From Aldehydirespirator sp965204415 (GTDB lineage: Bacteria; Actinomycetota; Acidimicrobiia; Acidimicrobiales; Aldehydirespiratoraceae), in the NCBI GenBank assembly GCA_965204415.1, contig CBDBEL010000004.1:1-64000 (forward strand): DNA of 64,000 nt, in the 5' to 3' direction. Below, piece by piece: positions 17,635 through 27,256 of the stretch. Below the pieces are notes generated by a model. The model saw nothing but the letters and a program-made list of their open reading frames with translations. It was not told where the DNA came from and made no database searches. Position 1 is the stretch's first letter. Every line of letters starts with the position of its first letter. Position numbers and translations under genes: made by a program.

Positions 17635-17802
17635 CTAGTGCCCATCCTTTGAGGAGCCACGACTGGGGCTGGGTGGGCTGGCGTTGTCGTCGCCTATGTG
17701 AGAGACCGGAAACTCAAGGATCCGCAGCGCTGCGGCAACTCGCCATGGCAGGTTCTCGTCGAAGAGCAGCCGTGTCGTGGGTCGATCCGCCTGCGGCGAC
17801 AT
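17635..17802 (-). pseudogene. truncated DUF5615 PIN-like toxin
   Basis: A 55-codon frame reads TTRLLFDENLPWRVAAALRI and then FPVSHIGDDN, the N-terminal acidic motif of the DUF5615 PIN-like family, normally over 100 residues. It stops at a TAG just after SSKDGH, where the family normally runs on into its second acidic motif and an HD-containing strand. The remaining catalytic residues are therefore missing. It lies 12 bases downstream of a DUF433 gene, the usual antitoxin partner of this family, so this is the dead toxin half of a DUF433/DUF5615 module. Confidence 0.7.
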
Positions 17803-17814
17803 GAATGTCCGGGG

Positions 17815-18494
17815 TCAGGCCGCTAGAGCGACTTCGTAGTCGAGGGCTGAGCGTACCTGCAGTTCGGTCAGGCGATAGTCGTCACAGACCTCCTTGACGA
17901 CCGACTCGTCGGGTTCCTCGAGGTCCAGCAGCCTGGCCAACAGACTCGTCGGGACCCGCGTGCCGTCGACGCATGGGGTTCCAGCCTGTACTTCAGGGTT
18001 GATCTCCAGACGCTCTCATGGGGCCTCCAGATCGACGCCATCTTGTCGTCATTGAAGGTAATGGGCTTGAGCAGAGGCCGAACCGTGGCTTGGAACGCCA
18101 ACTGGCCGCCCAGGCCAGCGTCCTCCCACTCCCCGGCGACATCGGCGAAGAACCCGGTGCCGACAGTGGCGAGCGCCTCGTGGGCGAACGGGCGGTCGGT
18201 CCCGAGCGCCCGCTCCAGGTGCTTCGCACCCCGTGCGATGTGATCGCGTGGTACACCCCGGCGGCGCAGTTCGGCGACGACCCGCAAACTGACGAGGTCC
18301 CAGAAGCTGAACAGTCCCCTGAGTTCACCTGTCAACAGTGGCGGGGTGCCGCAACGGCTGCGCGTCCAACCCTCCACCATCGTCCGACCTCGGCAGAGGA
18401 GGCGCGCCACCTCGCAGATGTCGTAGATGCCCCTCCCGAGGTACGACACCGTGCCGGGGTCTGCTGGCGGTGCTGCGCTTGCGTTCACAGGCAT
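17815..18494 (-). pseudogene. DUF433 antitoxin-like gene with a frameshift
   Basis: The first part (YLGRGIYDICEVARLLCRG, then FSFWDLVSLRVVAELRRRG) is a MerR-like DNA-binding region of long DUF433 antitoxins and runs to SIWRPHESV. The DUF433 domain itself continues in another frame: EINPEVQAGTPCVDGTRVPT and DDYRLTELQVRSALDYE, ending at the TGA at 17815-17817. The break is near 18008, where loss of one base would turn GTC-CTG-GAG into GTC-TGG-AG. In the original frame translation continues into a meaningless Arg/Ser tail. A sequencing error is the alternative explanation. Confidence 0.75.
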
Positions 18495-18547
18495 CAGAGT
18501 AACCGTCGTATACGGCTCGCCCGCTCGTTGTTCACTAACGGGAGCTT

Positions 18548-18566
18548 CTTCACAACTGTTGTGAAG
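18548..18566. promoter_or_regulatory. perfect 8-bp inverted repeat upstream of the DUF433 gene
   Basis: CTTCACAA and TTGTGAAG flank a 3-base centre, 54 bases upstream of the ATG at 18494. The form and place fit an autoregulatory operator for the MerR-like DNA-binding part of the DUF433 protein. Nothing else is seen between 18495 and 18719. Confidence 0.5.
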
Positions 18567-18719
18567 ATGACAGAAACAGTGAAGCATCCAACTCTGCGAT
18601 GAAGGAGACCGAGATTCGGCCCCCGACTGCCGCCGCCGCTCTCTCATCGTCGCACCCTGGGGTTGAGTAACCGGGATGTGGGGCTCGACACCGCTGGGGC
18701 TGGACCAAGGGACGTCTGT

Positions 18720-19508
18720 CTACAGGGGCAGGGGACTGAGAAGGCCGGTCTCGATCAGGGTCTGGAAGTGGGTGGTTGTCGTCTTTGCGAGGGCTGTGTC
18801 TCGGATCAGTAGGCCAAGCTCGATGTTGCGGTCGAAGGCTGCCTCGGTGAGGTTGGCCGATGTGATGAACACGGCCCGGTCGTCTATTACGAGTGCCTTG
18901 GCGTGGAGCACGCCCGCCGGGCCGTCGGTCTCGAGAGAGCGCGGATCGTAGAAGACGGCCGGCTTGGACTGGCCGGGCCAGTCGGTGCCCCAGAAGCGGT
19001 CGGCGAAGCGCCGTACGAGATGGTCAGATGCTGTCGTGTCGCCTCGGGCGCGCTGGATATTGAGCATCAACACGACGCGCAGCCCGGCGATGGCGTCCAT
19101 GCGCTCGGCTAGGTCGGCGAAGGCGCGCGGACCGTCGAAGTATGCGTAGGTGCTCATCCACACCGAATCCTGCGCGCTTCGCACCAGCTCCTCGTAGACC
19201 CGGCGAGTGTCGCGTGCGTGCAGCCCTGGCACCTCGGGGCCGGACCAAACCAGGTCCGGCGCGGGCGTCCGCGCCTCGGCAAGCTCCAAAGCCCTCAGCC
19301 ATGCCGCTACCGCCGACCCGGAGACGCCGACGCCTGCAAGCGCGATCAGGTCGTCGAGCACATCGTCTACCTCGCCTCGCTGTCCGAGCACAGACCACAG
19401 GGCCGCAGCCGAGGGAGCGTCCGGCAGCATCCCGGCCTCCATGGCATCCACGAGTCGTCGCCGCCGATGAAGCGGCAGCGCCGCGAGACGCTCGCCCGGA
19501 AAGGTCAC
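18720..19508 (-). CDS. drmC: DISARM protein DrmC (phospholipase D-fold)
   Basis: 262 residues with one HKD motif in the C-terminal half: LHAKALVIDDRAVFITSANL, giving His202, Lys204 and Asp209 with Asn219 and a following Glu230. This is the phospholipase D/nuclease fold expected of DrmC. Its length and place as the last gene after drmB match DISARM. In characterised systems DrmC is dispensable for part of the protection. The start is GTG 19508, which overlaps the drmB stop (GTGA); an ATG at 19700 would lie inside drmB. Confidence 0.88.
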   Translation of the reverse strand: MTFPGERLAALPLHRRRRLVDAMEAGMLPDAPSAAALWSVLGQRGEVDDVLDDLIALAGVGVSGSAVAAWLRALELAEARTPAPDLVWSGPEVPGLHARDTRRVYEELVRSAQDSVWMSTYAYFDGPRAFADLAERMDAIAGLRVVLMLNIQRARGDTTASDHLVRRFADRFWGTDWPGQSKPAVFYDPRSLETDGPAGVLHAKALVIDDRAVFITSANLTEAAFDRNIELGLLIRDTALAKTTTTHFQTLIETGLLSPLPL

Positions 19509-21292
19509 GGCCGGGGGAAGAACGCGGCGTCGGGGAGGCCAAGGACGGGCACCACCAGCGCACGGTCCAGGTAGTCGTTGCGCATCTCGCAGGAGGGCTC
19601 GGCGATCAGGGTGCAGCCGTGGCACGCCGCGCCGTGCAGCCCGCGCTGGTCGTGGTCCTCGCTGGCGACATGCTGCGCGCAGATCGGGTCGTTCGAGCAC
19701 AGCAGGCCCATCTCTAGCGCATGGGCGAGATGATCCTCGAAATACCGGGCCTGCGCCACCAGGCCTCCTAGCGTGCCTTCGGCGTCGGGGGTTCCGGTGT
19801 ACAGCATCAGCCCGTACTGCCCGTCCTCCACGTAGACGCGCTCACGGATCGAACTGGCCGGATAGCCGCATCGCATCGCCATCGACCGGATCAACAGATG
19901 CGCGAGCGTGTGCAGCAGTACGTAAGGCCCGCCTACGAAGGCGCGCTGGCGGGGACGCCCCTTCTGCCAGGCGTCGTGCTGGCCCTGCAGGGCACCGAGC
20001 CGCTCGGCCACTGCCGGGCGATCCAGCCATGCGAACACGGCCGCCGAGCGCAGCTGCACGAACAGGCCTTCGCCGCGGTTCTCGACTGCGGGGAACCACT
20101 GCGGCTCGACTGCGATGTCGGCCCGCTCCACATCGGTGTCGTATTCGCCGTGAATGTCTCGCACCGCAGCCTCGAAACGGGTGAAGCCGATGAGGGCCTG
20201 AACCTCGCGCAGCCGGTGGATCTGCACGACCGCCTCGATGGCAGTGCTCAGCCGCGACTCGTCGCGCAGCCAAGCGCTCGTGGGCAGGCGCCGGGCGTGG
20301 AAGTCCGGGTCGACGGGCACGTCGTCGCCGTAGCCCTCGGGCGCAGCGAGCAGTGCTTCGAGCTCTGCCTCCTTGATTGAGCGCTGATGGGTGCCGCCTC
20401 GCTTGATCTGCTCGATCGTTCGCATCACCTCGTCGTCGAAGAACGGGCTGAGAGTCTCGGTCACTTTCGGCTTCTTCTTGATGAAGGTGAGGTCGGCGGG
20501 ACTGTCCACGATCTGCAGATCGTCCCAGAGCTCCCGCACGGCCTGCTCGACGGCCGAACCTCGATCGGGCAAAGAAAGGACGCTCGCTACTTGTGAGAAA
20601 TAGGCGTTGGTGGCTGTGCGGATCAGCAGTCGGCTGGGCTGATCGCACTGTTCGTCGGTGTCGAGACCGAGCCAGGGGCGCTTGCCTCGGCAGGTTCCCA
20701 GCGCCCGCTGGCCGAACTCGGTGGCCTCATAGAGCCGTCGAGACTTCCGGCACTCGCATCGCACGACCAGGTCGGCCAGATCTCCGGTCGTGCCTCGTTC
20801 GTCGAGCCAGAGCTGGCGAGTGCAGGCCTCGCCGCGGTGCACGAAGCCGCTCCAGTCCAGGTCGTCGACATGGCCCCGCGGGCAGGCCCGCACGAACCGT
20901 GTGGGCACCACCGGCCTCTGCTCGAATCGTCCCTTCTCCAGTGATCTGCGATGAACCAGTCGGCGTGAGCGCTTCTGTTCATCGCCCTCGTCGGCCTCCT
21001 GCACCACGAACCACTCCGGGAAGCGCCACGCACCGATGCCTTGCCGTCCAGGCAGCCACGGCTGCTCAGGCTGCGGCGGCGGCGCGTACAAGCGGGGTGC
21101 CGGAACCTCCGTGAGGTTCTGCAGGAGGCTGGAGAGGCGCGGATCGACGATCTCGTCGAGCTGGCTCGGGCTGGGCCAGGTCTCAAGCCCACCGACTATG
21201 GCGGCGTCGTGGGGCAGATCGATGAGCGCGCCCGGCCCGTAGGTGGTGATCACCTGGCTCTGGCGCAACTGCCCGTGCGCGGCCATGCTCAC
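19505..21292 (-). CDS. drmB: DISARM protein DrmB (DUF1998)
   Basis: About 595 residues. It starts QSQVITTYGPGALIDLP, the usual DrmB opening, and the C-terminal DUF1998 domain has HTLAHLLIRSMAM, GLLCSNDPICAQH and GAACHGCTLIAEPSCEMRN with clustered Cys residues that may bind metal. DrmA and DrmB form the core complex that senses and blocks incoming DNA. The GTG at 21292 overlaps the drmA stop (GTGA); ATG 21286 is an alternative. The reading frame is open much further upstream, but that part lies antisense-free inside drmA in another frame and is not used. Confidence 0.88.
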   Translation of the reverse strand: MSMAAHGQLRQSQVITTYGPGALIDLPHDAAIVGGLETWPSPSQLDEIVDPRLSSLLQNLTEVPAPRLYAPPPQPEQPWLPGRQGIGAWRFPEWFVVQEADEGDEQKRSRRLVHRRSLEKGRFEQRPVVPTRFVRACPRGHVDDLDWSGFVHRGEACTRQLWLDERGTTGDLADLVVRCECRKSRRLYEATEFGQRALGTCRGKRPWLGLDTDEQCDQPSRLLIRTATNAYFSQVASVLSLPDRGSAVEQAVRELWDDLQIVDSPADLTFIKKKPKVTETLSPFFDDEVMRTIEQIKRGGTHQRSIKEAELEALLAAPEGYGDDVPVDPDFHARRLPTSAWLRDESRLSTAIEAVVQIHRLREVQALIGFTRFEAAVRDIHGEYDTDVERADIAVEPQWFPAVENRGEGLFVQLRSAAVFAWLDRPAVAERLGALQGQHDAWQKGRPRQRAFVGGPYVLLHTLAHLLIRSMAMRCGYPASSIRERVYVEDGQYGLMLYTGTPDAEGTLGGLVAQARYFEDHLAHALEMGLLCSNDPICAQHVASEDHDQRGLHGAACHGCTLIAEPSCEMRNDYLDRALVVPVLGLPDAAFFPRP

Positions 21293-24200
21293 TGCTCGCT
21301 GGTCCGTCGGGATGCAGTCAGCGGACTGATGTAGACGTTCACCTCGGGCTCCACATCCCTCAGAGATCGGTTGGCCCGGAACTTGCGATGGTGCGGAGAC
21401 TCGAAGTCCGTGTCGAGCATCTCGCGGAGCAGGGGCCGCCCCGCGAGCCGCTCGTACTGCTGGTACTTGACGGCGGTGTTGGTCGACCGGTAGTCGTCGA
21501 CCACGGTGATCCACGAGTCCAGCAGGTCGACGATTCTCGACCTCACGCTGCGAAGCCGTTCGGCCCGCTCCGCCGCGTCCGCGACAGGCTGATTGTCGAC
21601 CCGCTCCAAGAAGTCGTCGAGCAGATCCTGTTCGACGATGGCTCGCACGGTCTCCAGCGCGGCCACGCCCGTCGGGGGTGTGAGTGAAGGCTCGGAGTGT
21701 CGTGCCAGTCCGACCATCGCGCCCGCGAGGCCCCGGTCGAGTGCCCGGGCCGAGAACGGGGTGACGCTCGACACCTCCACTGAGCGATAGAAGGTCTCGT
21801 GGTAGTGCCGGAACCGCTCGTAGTGGGAGCGGTCGCGTGGCTTGTGGACGTTCAGCAGCGTCACCACGAGTCCGGGCCTCTGATCGTCGCGCCCGACCCG
21901 GCTGGTGGCCTGGATGTACTCGGCGTGGGTTCTCGGCTGGCCGACCACCACCATCAGCCCCAGCCGGGTGATGTCGAGGCCCACCGAGATCATGTTGGTG
22001 GCGATTGCACTGTCGACGCGCCCGCTCTGGTGGGCGCTGAGACTCAGCCGGTGTCGGGCCTGCGCCACCTTGTCGGTGGACACCCGGGAGGTCAACTCGA
22101 CGACGTCGGAGATCGTTCGCCGGTCCTGGAACGATCCTCTCAGTTGGCCGATGCGCCGTCGCAGGCCGTATGTCCTGACCGTGTGCTGCACCTCTTCCTC
22201 GAGGATCCGGCGTGCGCCGCCCAGTTCTCGCAGACTGTTGAAGTAGCCCAGCACGGTCATGTACGGGTCGGCCGGATTGTGGTGGTTGCGGTGGCCGCCC
22301 GCGTCGCGGTAGGCGCGCTCGGCGGCACCCATGAGCGCCAACCACACCCGGCGCATCAGCACCTTGGGGCTCCGGCCGGGCGATGAGATGCCGAGGTAGA
22401 GCCGTCCGGGCACCTGCTCGGCGGGGATGACTTGCGCGAAGAACGAGTCGCGGCGGTCAGGTCCGGGCGGCGGGAAGACCTGCGTGCTCGACCGCGCGAA
22501 CAGGGCTTGGATCTGGTCTTGGGCCTGGCGCACGGTGGCGGTCGAGGCCACGATCTTGGGGCGCGTCTGGCGGGCGGCAACCTCGCTTGCGCCGGTCGCA
22601 GTCTCGTTCGAGATGGCGGCAAGACTGTCGGCGGCTCGAGTACAGAGCGACTCGATCATCGTCTCGTACAGGCCGACCATCGTTCCGAGCGGGCCTGAGA
22701 TCAGGTGCAGTTCGTCCTGGATCACCAGGTCGGGGCCCGCCAGCGGCCGGTCCAACGGTCGGCCCTTCCTCGGCTCGGCGGCGCTGTAGAAGCCGGTGGC
22801 GTCATGTCGCGCCGCGCCGCCTAGCAGTGCGCCGGTCTCCCCTGTGAAGGGCAGCGACGCGAACTTGTCCACGGTGGCGATCAGGAAGGCGGGAAGGCGG
22901 CGGTAGATGGGCTCATCCACGGCCAGGATCGGCAGAGGTCGGTCGCCGCTGAAGTCGCACTCGAAGTTCGCGCACACGATTCGCAGCTCGGTGGGCCGGT
23001 CGTCGTTGGGCAGAAGCGTGAATGACGAGGGCTCGAACCGCGTGGAGCACCAGGGGCAGCTCTCCAACGGGATCGGGGAGGGCTTGCTGCGAGGGTTGGA
23101 CTTGAACTGGCGGGTCTTGGATCGGGCGGTGTCGGATCGACTGTCTCCCTTGCGCCCCATCACGTTGGGCGTGGCCGCGCGGCCCACCCACAAGCCGATC
23201 TCCACCGGCCAGGTGCCGTAACGGCCAGGGTCGCCTGCCCGCTCTAGCTCCAGCGCGCAAACGAGCCCTGCGGCTCTGGTCAGCTGGTCGAGGGTCAGCA
23301 GGCGCAGGGTGTAGCGCATGATCACTGCGACTCCCGCGCCCTCGAGTTCGCTGCTGCCCGGATGCCGTAGCCGGCGCAGCATGATCGTGAACGCGGCCAA
23401 GCCCAGGTAGGCCTCGGTCTTGCCGCCACCGGTGGGGAAGAACAGCAGGTCGACGATCTCCCGCTCAGGGTCGCGAGGATCGGTCAGCCCGCCGACATTC
23501 AAGAGGATGAACGCGAGCTGGAAGGCGCGCCAGTTCGGCCCCTCACTGTCGGCATCGTCGCTGTCAGGCTGGAGGGCGCGGCGGCGCAGAGCGCGAGCGA
23601 CGGCGCGGTTGGCGACTCTGAAGGCGTCGAGGGCGTCCGGGTCGGAGGCCAGCACGCCGATCCCTCGCTCGATGCGGTCGGCAGCGAGCCCGGCGCGCCG
23701 CAGCAGCTCCGCTGCCGTCTCTCGCCGGTCGTCGCCGAGACCGCTGATTCCGGTGCGCTGCGCTTCGATCCAGTCGCGGTAGTGGTCGACCAGCGGTTCG
23801 AGGGCGGACTGGGCGGCCTGACCGTCGGCGAGAGCACCGAGCGCCTCCATGGAGAGTTCTGCGTCGGGCACGGCCGCGGTCTCGGTCTTGTCCACCGTCG
23901 CGCTCGGTATCCATGTCGTGCGCAGCGCTCGGCACTCGCCGTCGATCGTCTCCGAGTCCGCAGAGGTGCCGTGGCCCGTGGCGTACTCGGGCACGTCGGC
24001 GTAGTGCAGGTCGGCGACCTGGTCGTCCCAGTCGGTGGCCATCGCGCCGCGCGGATCGGGCCGCGGCACGAATGGCGCGTCGCCCGACACTTCAATCTCG
24101 GCCTGGAAGGCGTAGGCCTGCACTGCGTCGTCGGCGCTCTCGGGATCGTCGGGACTCCCGGCCTGCGAGCCCCGGCCGTTGATCAGGAACACCGACACCG

Positions 24201-24786
24201 ACCGTGTGCCCGCCGGAAACCCGGCCAGCCTCTCCGTTTCGACGGCCCGCACGACGATGTGCAGCCGCAGCCCGCCCGACCCCGGCACCGGATGGTCGGC
24301 AACCGGCTTCGACAGCGCCACGGCCACCGTGCGCTCCTGCGGATGCCGCCTCCACACTTCGATGGGCTTGCCGTCGGAGCCCGGGTGCTCGTCCTTGCTG
24401 TAGTCGCCCCAGCGCACCGTCGCCGCAATGTCGTCAGACTCGTTCGACACGAGGAAGCTCAGCCCGATCGAGGACGGGAAGAACCCACGCTTGGCGGCTG
24501 AGCGCTCTTCCGAGGACTCCTCTGCAAGGCCCGCCATGTCGGGTGTCTCATCGAGCGGGTCGTCCGCGTCTGCGTCGGATCGCAGCTCGAAGGGCGTGTC
24601 GGAAGGAACCAGGAACCCGGTCAGGTACCAGTTCGAGGGCCGCACCCAACCCGGCAGCATCTCGTCGGCCAGTTCATGCCCGTGCCTCGGCCCGACCAGG
24701 TCGAGCCTCAGCGCCTCCACCAGGTACTCGCGCACTTCCGGAGAATCGGCAAAGGCGGTCCGTGGCAGCGGGGATTCAGCGTTCAT
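21289..24786 (-). CDS. drmA: DISARM helicase DrmA
   Basis: 1165 residues, a superfamily 2 helicase-like protein. Walker A is FPTGGGKTEAYLG near residue 450, the Walker B box reads IQDELHLISGPLG near 690 (DELH form), motif Ia/III-like SATVRQAQDQI follows, and the C-terminal helicase domain has VGLDITRLGLMVVVGQP and QATSRVGRD near 945. A central cluster CPWCSTRF with a later Cys pair may bind zinc. DrmA is the motor of the DISARM core. Upstream, 98 bases separate it from the embedded PD-(D/E)XK gene, and the operon continues into drmB and drmC. Confidence 0.9.
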   Translation of the reverse strand: MNAESPLPRTAFADSPEVREYLVEALRLDLVGPRHGHELADEMLPGWVRPSNWYLTGFLVPSDTPFELRSDADADDPLDETPDMAGLAEESSEERSAAKRGFFPSSIGLSFLVSNESDDIAATVRWGDYSKDEHPGSDGKPIEVWRRHPQERTVAVALSKPVADHPVPGSGGLRLHIVVRAVETERLAGFPAGTRSVSVFLINGRGSQAGSPDDPESADDAVQAYAFQAEIEVSGDAPFVPRPDPRGAMATDWDDQVADLHYADVPEYATGHGTSADSETIDGECRALRTTWIPSATVDKTETAAVPDAELSMEALGALADGQAAQSALEPLVDHYRDWIEAQRTGISGLGDDRRETAAELLRRAGLAADRIERGIGVLASDPDALDAFRVANRAVARALRRRALQPDSDDADSEGPNWRAFQLAFILLNVGGLTDPRDPEREIVDLLFFPTGGGKTEAYLGLAAFTIMLRRLRHPGSSELEGAGVAVIMRYTLRLLTLDQLTRAAGLVCALELERAGDPGRYGTWPVEIGLWVGRAATPNVMGRKGDSRSDTARSKTRQFKSNPRSKPSPIPLESCPWCSTRFEPSSFTLLPNDDRPTELRIVCANFECDFSGDRPLPILAVDEPIYRRLPAFLIATVDKFASLPFTGETGALLGGAARHDATGFYSAAEPRKGRPLDRPLAGPDLVIQDELHLISGPLGTMVGLYETMIESLCTRAADSLAAISNETATGASEVAARQTRPKIVASTATVRQAQDQIQALFARSSTQVFPPPGPDRRDSFFAQVIPAEQVPGRLYLGISSPGRSPKVLMRRVWLALMGAAERAYRDAGGHRNHHNPADPYMTVLGYFNSLRELGGARRILEEEVQHTVRTYGLRRRIGQLRGSFQDRRTISDVVELTSRVSTDKVAQARHRLSLSAHQSGRVDSAIATNMISVGLDITRLGLMVVVGQPRTHAEYIQATSRVGRDDQRPGLVVTLLNVHKPRDRSHYERFRHYHETFYRSVEVSSVTPFSARALDRGLAGAMVGLARHSEPSLTPPTGVAALETVRAIVEQDLLDDFLERVDNQPVADAAERAERLRSVRSRIVDLLDSWITVVDDYRSTNTAVKYQQYERLAGRPLLREMLDTDFESPHHRKFRANRSLRDVEPEVNVYISPLTASRRTSEQ

Positions 24787-24884
24787 TCGGCAGTCAGGCT
24801 ACGCGGCCAGTCCCGAGGTCGGAGCATCGATGGTCGCATCCGGTTGCGGCGACACTCGCGGCCACAAGAGCGAGGTCGACTGTC

Positions 24885-25949
24885 TCAGAAGTCGTCGAAG
24901 AGTTTCGGTGCTTCGTTGACTGCTGCTTCCAGATTCGTCGTCTTGTCGACTGGTCTGGCCTGTTCCAGGAGCTTCACGGCCTCCGCTTGTTCGTCGCGGC
25001 TTGGGAGCGACAGCGAGATCGTGTCTCGGCTCTGCCTTTGGAAGCCGCCGAGACTCTGTAGAGCACGGGCCAAGACTTCTGTCGCCGCCGCGGCGAACTG
25101 TTTTCGATCAGCATCCAGCCATCGGTCGAAGACTCCAAAGGTTGCTCGGCTCAGGAGCATGGCCCCAGTGATGTCAAGAGCAGTCGGCACGGTTGCTTGA
25201 CCCACGATGGCCATTGCTTCAACGATGATGCGGGCCGTGAGCTCCCTGTAACCGTCTGCCTGAAGTTCCGGGTCTTGGGTTCCTTCTATGCCGGGCGTCC
25301 ATGGAATCAAGTAGAGGGGTCGGATGTCGTCCTCGCCGTGGCGATGCAAGACAACGGCAGGGGTCTGGAGTGCCCGTTGGGCGGGCGCAGGCAGATCGGA
25401 GCCGGGAGAGGTCGAGAGCCTCGCGCCCTCGTCGTCGATGGAGATGCCGACTGTGGCGGCGGGCGCTGCGGGCACCGCATGGGAGGCGACGGCCTCGCGC
25501 AACCCCTGAAGGGTCTCCGCGAGGCGGGCGGCGTCGCTCTCGACGGTTCCGTACACGACATGCCCCGGCCGGGGCTGTGTCTCGGCGTACGACTCTGCCA
25601 GGTCCTGCGAGGCGATGACGAGCTTCACGGCTTGCCTAACGTTCGACGAGTCTCGGGAGAATCCACGGGACTTGAGCTCAACGACCAGCGTCGCCGGATG
25701 GTCCTGGTTCTCGAGGCAGAGGTCCGGGTGGCATGGCGAGCGGTCGGCCGAGCCTGTGATCGTGCGCAAGGCCGAGGCGGTCTGCTCGTCGGCAGGAAGG
25801 AGCAGAGGTCTGCCCAGCGACTCGACTCGGTAGCCGGCCCTACGCAGAACGGGCTGCACCGCAGTCATGTCGGGAAGGTCCTCGAGCGCCCACAGCACGA
25901 CGTTGAGCTGGAACACCGGGTCGGCAGAGAGGACTGCGTCAGAGGTCAT
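24885..25949 (-). CDS. DISARM-embedded protein with PD-(D/E)XK-like motif
   Basis: 354 residues of no family I recognise. Residues 75-76 are Pro-Asp (CHPDLCLE) and residues 91-93 are Glu-Leu-Lys inside a hydrophobic strand (ATLVVELKSRGF), the spacing and strand context of a PD-(D/E)XK nuclease core. The rest is mostly helical, with no membrane segment. Its ATG overlaps the stop of the upstream gene by four bases, and drmA starts 98 bases after its stop, so it belongs to the same transcription unit as drmABC. A nuclease role is an inference from the motif. Confidence 0.65.
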   Translation of the reverse strand: MTSDAVLSADPVFQLNVVLWALEDLPDMTAVQPVLRRAGYRVESLGRPLLLPADEQTASALRTITGSADRSPCHPDLCLENQDHPATLVVELKSRGFSRDSSNVRQAVKLVIASQDLAESYAETQPRPGHVVYGTVESDAARLAETLQGLREAVASHAVPAAPAATVGISIDDEGARLSTSPGSDLPAPAQRALQTPAVVLHRHGEDDIRPLYLIPWTPGIEGTQDPELQADGYRELTARIIVEAMAIVGQATVPTALDITGAMLLSRATFGVFDRWLDADRKQFAAAATEVLARALQSLGGFQRQSRDTISLSLPSRDEQAEAVKLLEQARPVDKTTNLEAAVNEAPKLFDDF

Positions 25950-27178
25950 GCGACGATGTTGGCGATGTTGGCGGCGTCGGCCACGGCCTTCTCGTAGGGC
26001 TCGCTTCCGAGCCAGGCCTTCGCCGTCGGGGCCAGCTCCCGCTGCACGTTCGTGACGAGCCGGTGGACCGTGTTCCCGCAGGTGCCGTGGGGAAGCACGG
26101 CGAGGAGATGCTGGCTGGTGGCCTCCAGCAGGAAGGGTTGCCAGAGGTGCCGGTCGATGGCGACGACGTGTGCCTTGGTGGGCCCGCGGCGCGTGACGAA
26201 GCCCCCGATGCGGAAGCGGCTCGTGCGCCGTTCGAGGGCAAGGTCCACGAAACGGTTGAACAACGGCTCGTTCAGCGGCTCGCCGAAGTCGATGACGAGG
26301 GGGCTTCCACTGATCTTGAACCCGCCCTCGCTAGCGTCGGTGGTGTCGACCCACAGGCGATCCTCGGCGTGCTCGGTGACGCTGCGGTACAGCGCGAGGA
26401 CACGCCGCACCGCCGCGCGGTGGTCCGCGAAGGAGTCGCTGCGGTTCGTGGCCCGACCGTCGTAGTTGAGGCGGTGGCCGCCGCGACCGGCTGCAGGCAT
26501 CTGCAGGTGCACTAGCGAGCGCAGCGGGTCGTAGGACTCGATCAGCCGCTGCAGCTTGTCATCGAGCACCGAAAGGCGCTCGGTGAGAGTCACGACCGAG
26601 CGCCGACGCTCCACGAAGGCACCCGGTGTCTCGTAGTCGGCGTCGTCGACACCGTCGTCCTCGATCTCCGCACCCAGGCCATCGACCGGCTCGTAGCGCG
26701 CCTCGTGCTCGAATCCGAGCCGTGCGTAGCGCTTCGACGGCGTGGTGGCCTGCACCTGCCGCCACAACTCGAACAGGATCGGCGACGACAGCCAGAGCCG
26801 GTCGAGCCACGGGTTCGTCTCCACTCTTTGGCGCACCCACCGGTCGCTGTGTTCCACGGCCATCTTGGTGTAGAAAACGGGGTGCCTGTCGTCGAGCTCC
26901 TCGATCAGGCCGACCACCTCGCCGTTGTGGCCCGCATCCTCGACGCGATACAGCGTGTCGTCGAGACGGTGCAGATGCACACGGCCGGCGAACCTGCTCG
27001 CTAGGTCAGGCATCTGCCGGTCGCTGCCGGCGGTCTCCAGCATGTAGGTCTTGACTAGCTTGCGTCCGGTGTCCGGATGCTCGACGTCGGCTGCGCCAGG
27101 CACGGGATGGCCTTCCAGGTAGTCGACGAACTCTCGCCGGCTCGCCAGCCGAGGCAGATATCCGACGTCGTCGGTCAT
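25946..27178 (-). CDS. DISARM-embedded protein of unknown function
   Basis: 410 residues, start ATG 27178. I do not recognise a family. It is soluble and acidic overall, with the N-terminal motif YLPRLASRREFVDYL, a central helical segment TLTERLSVLDDKLQRLIESY and a C-terminal part with SPLVIDFGEPL and PHGTCGNTVHRLVTNV. No Walker, nuclease or membrane motif is visible. It is the first gene of the second DISARM half-operon, overlapping the PD-(D/E)XK gene by four bases (ATGA), which suggests the two proteins work together. Confidence 0.65.
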   Translation of the reverse strand: MTDDVGYLPRLASRREFVDYLEGHPVPGAADVEHPDTGRKLVKTYMLETAGSDRQMPDLASRFAGRVHLHRLDDTLYRVEDAGHNGEVVGLIEELDDRHPVFYTKMAVEHSDRWVRQRVETNPWLDRLWLSSPILFELWRQVQATTPSKRYARLGFEHEARYEPVDGLGAEIEDDGVDDADYETPGAFVERRRSVVTLTERLSVLDDKLQRLIESYDPLRSLVHLQMPAAGRGGHRLNYDGRATNRSDSFADHRAAVRRVLALYRSVTEHAEDRLWVDTTDASEGGFKISGSPLVIDFGEPLNEPLFNRFVDLALERRTSRFRIGGFVTRRGPTKAHVVAIDRHLWQPFLLEATSQHLLAVLPHGTCGNTVHRLVTNVQRELAPTAKAWLGSEPYEKAVADAANIANIVA

Positions 27179-27256
27179 GGCCGACAGCGTAGGCCGCGCT
27201 TCGCCCCGTCCCCGGCTCGAAGCTCCCAGCTTCCACCCGCCAGCAAGCCGTACCTG

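Noticed and set aside
21293..22345. N-terminal extension of drmB by about 350 residues
   Set aside because: It lies inside drmA in another frame, is Arg/Pro-rich, and the real start overlaps the drmA stop.
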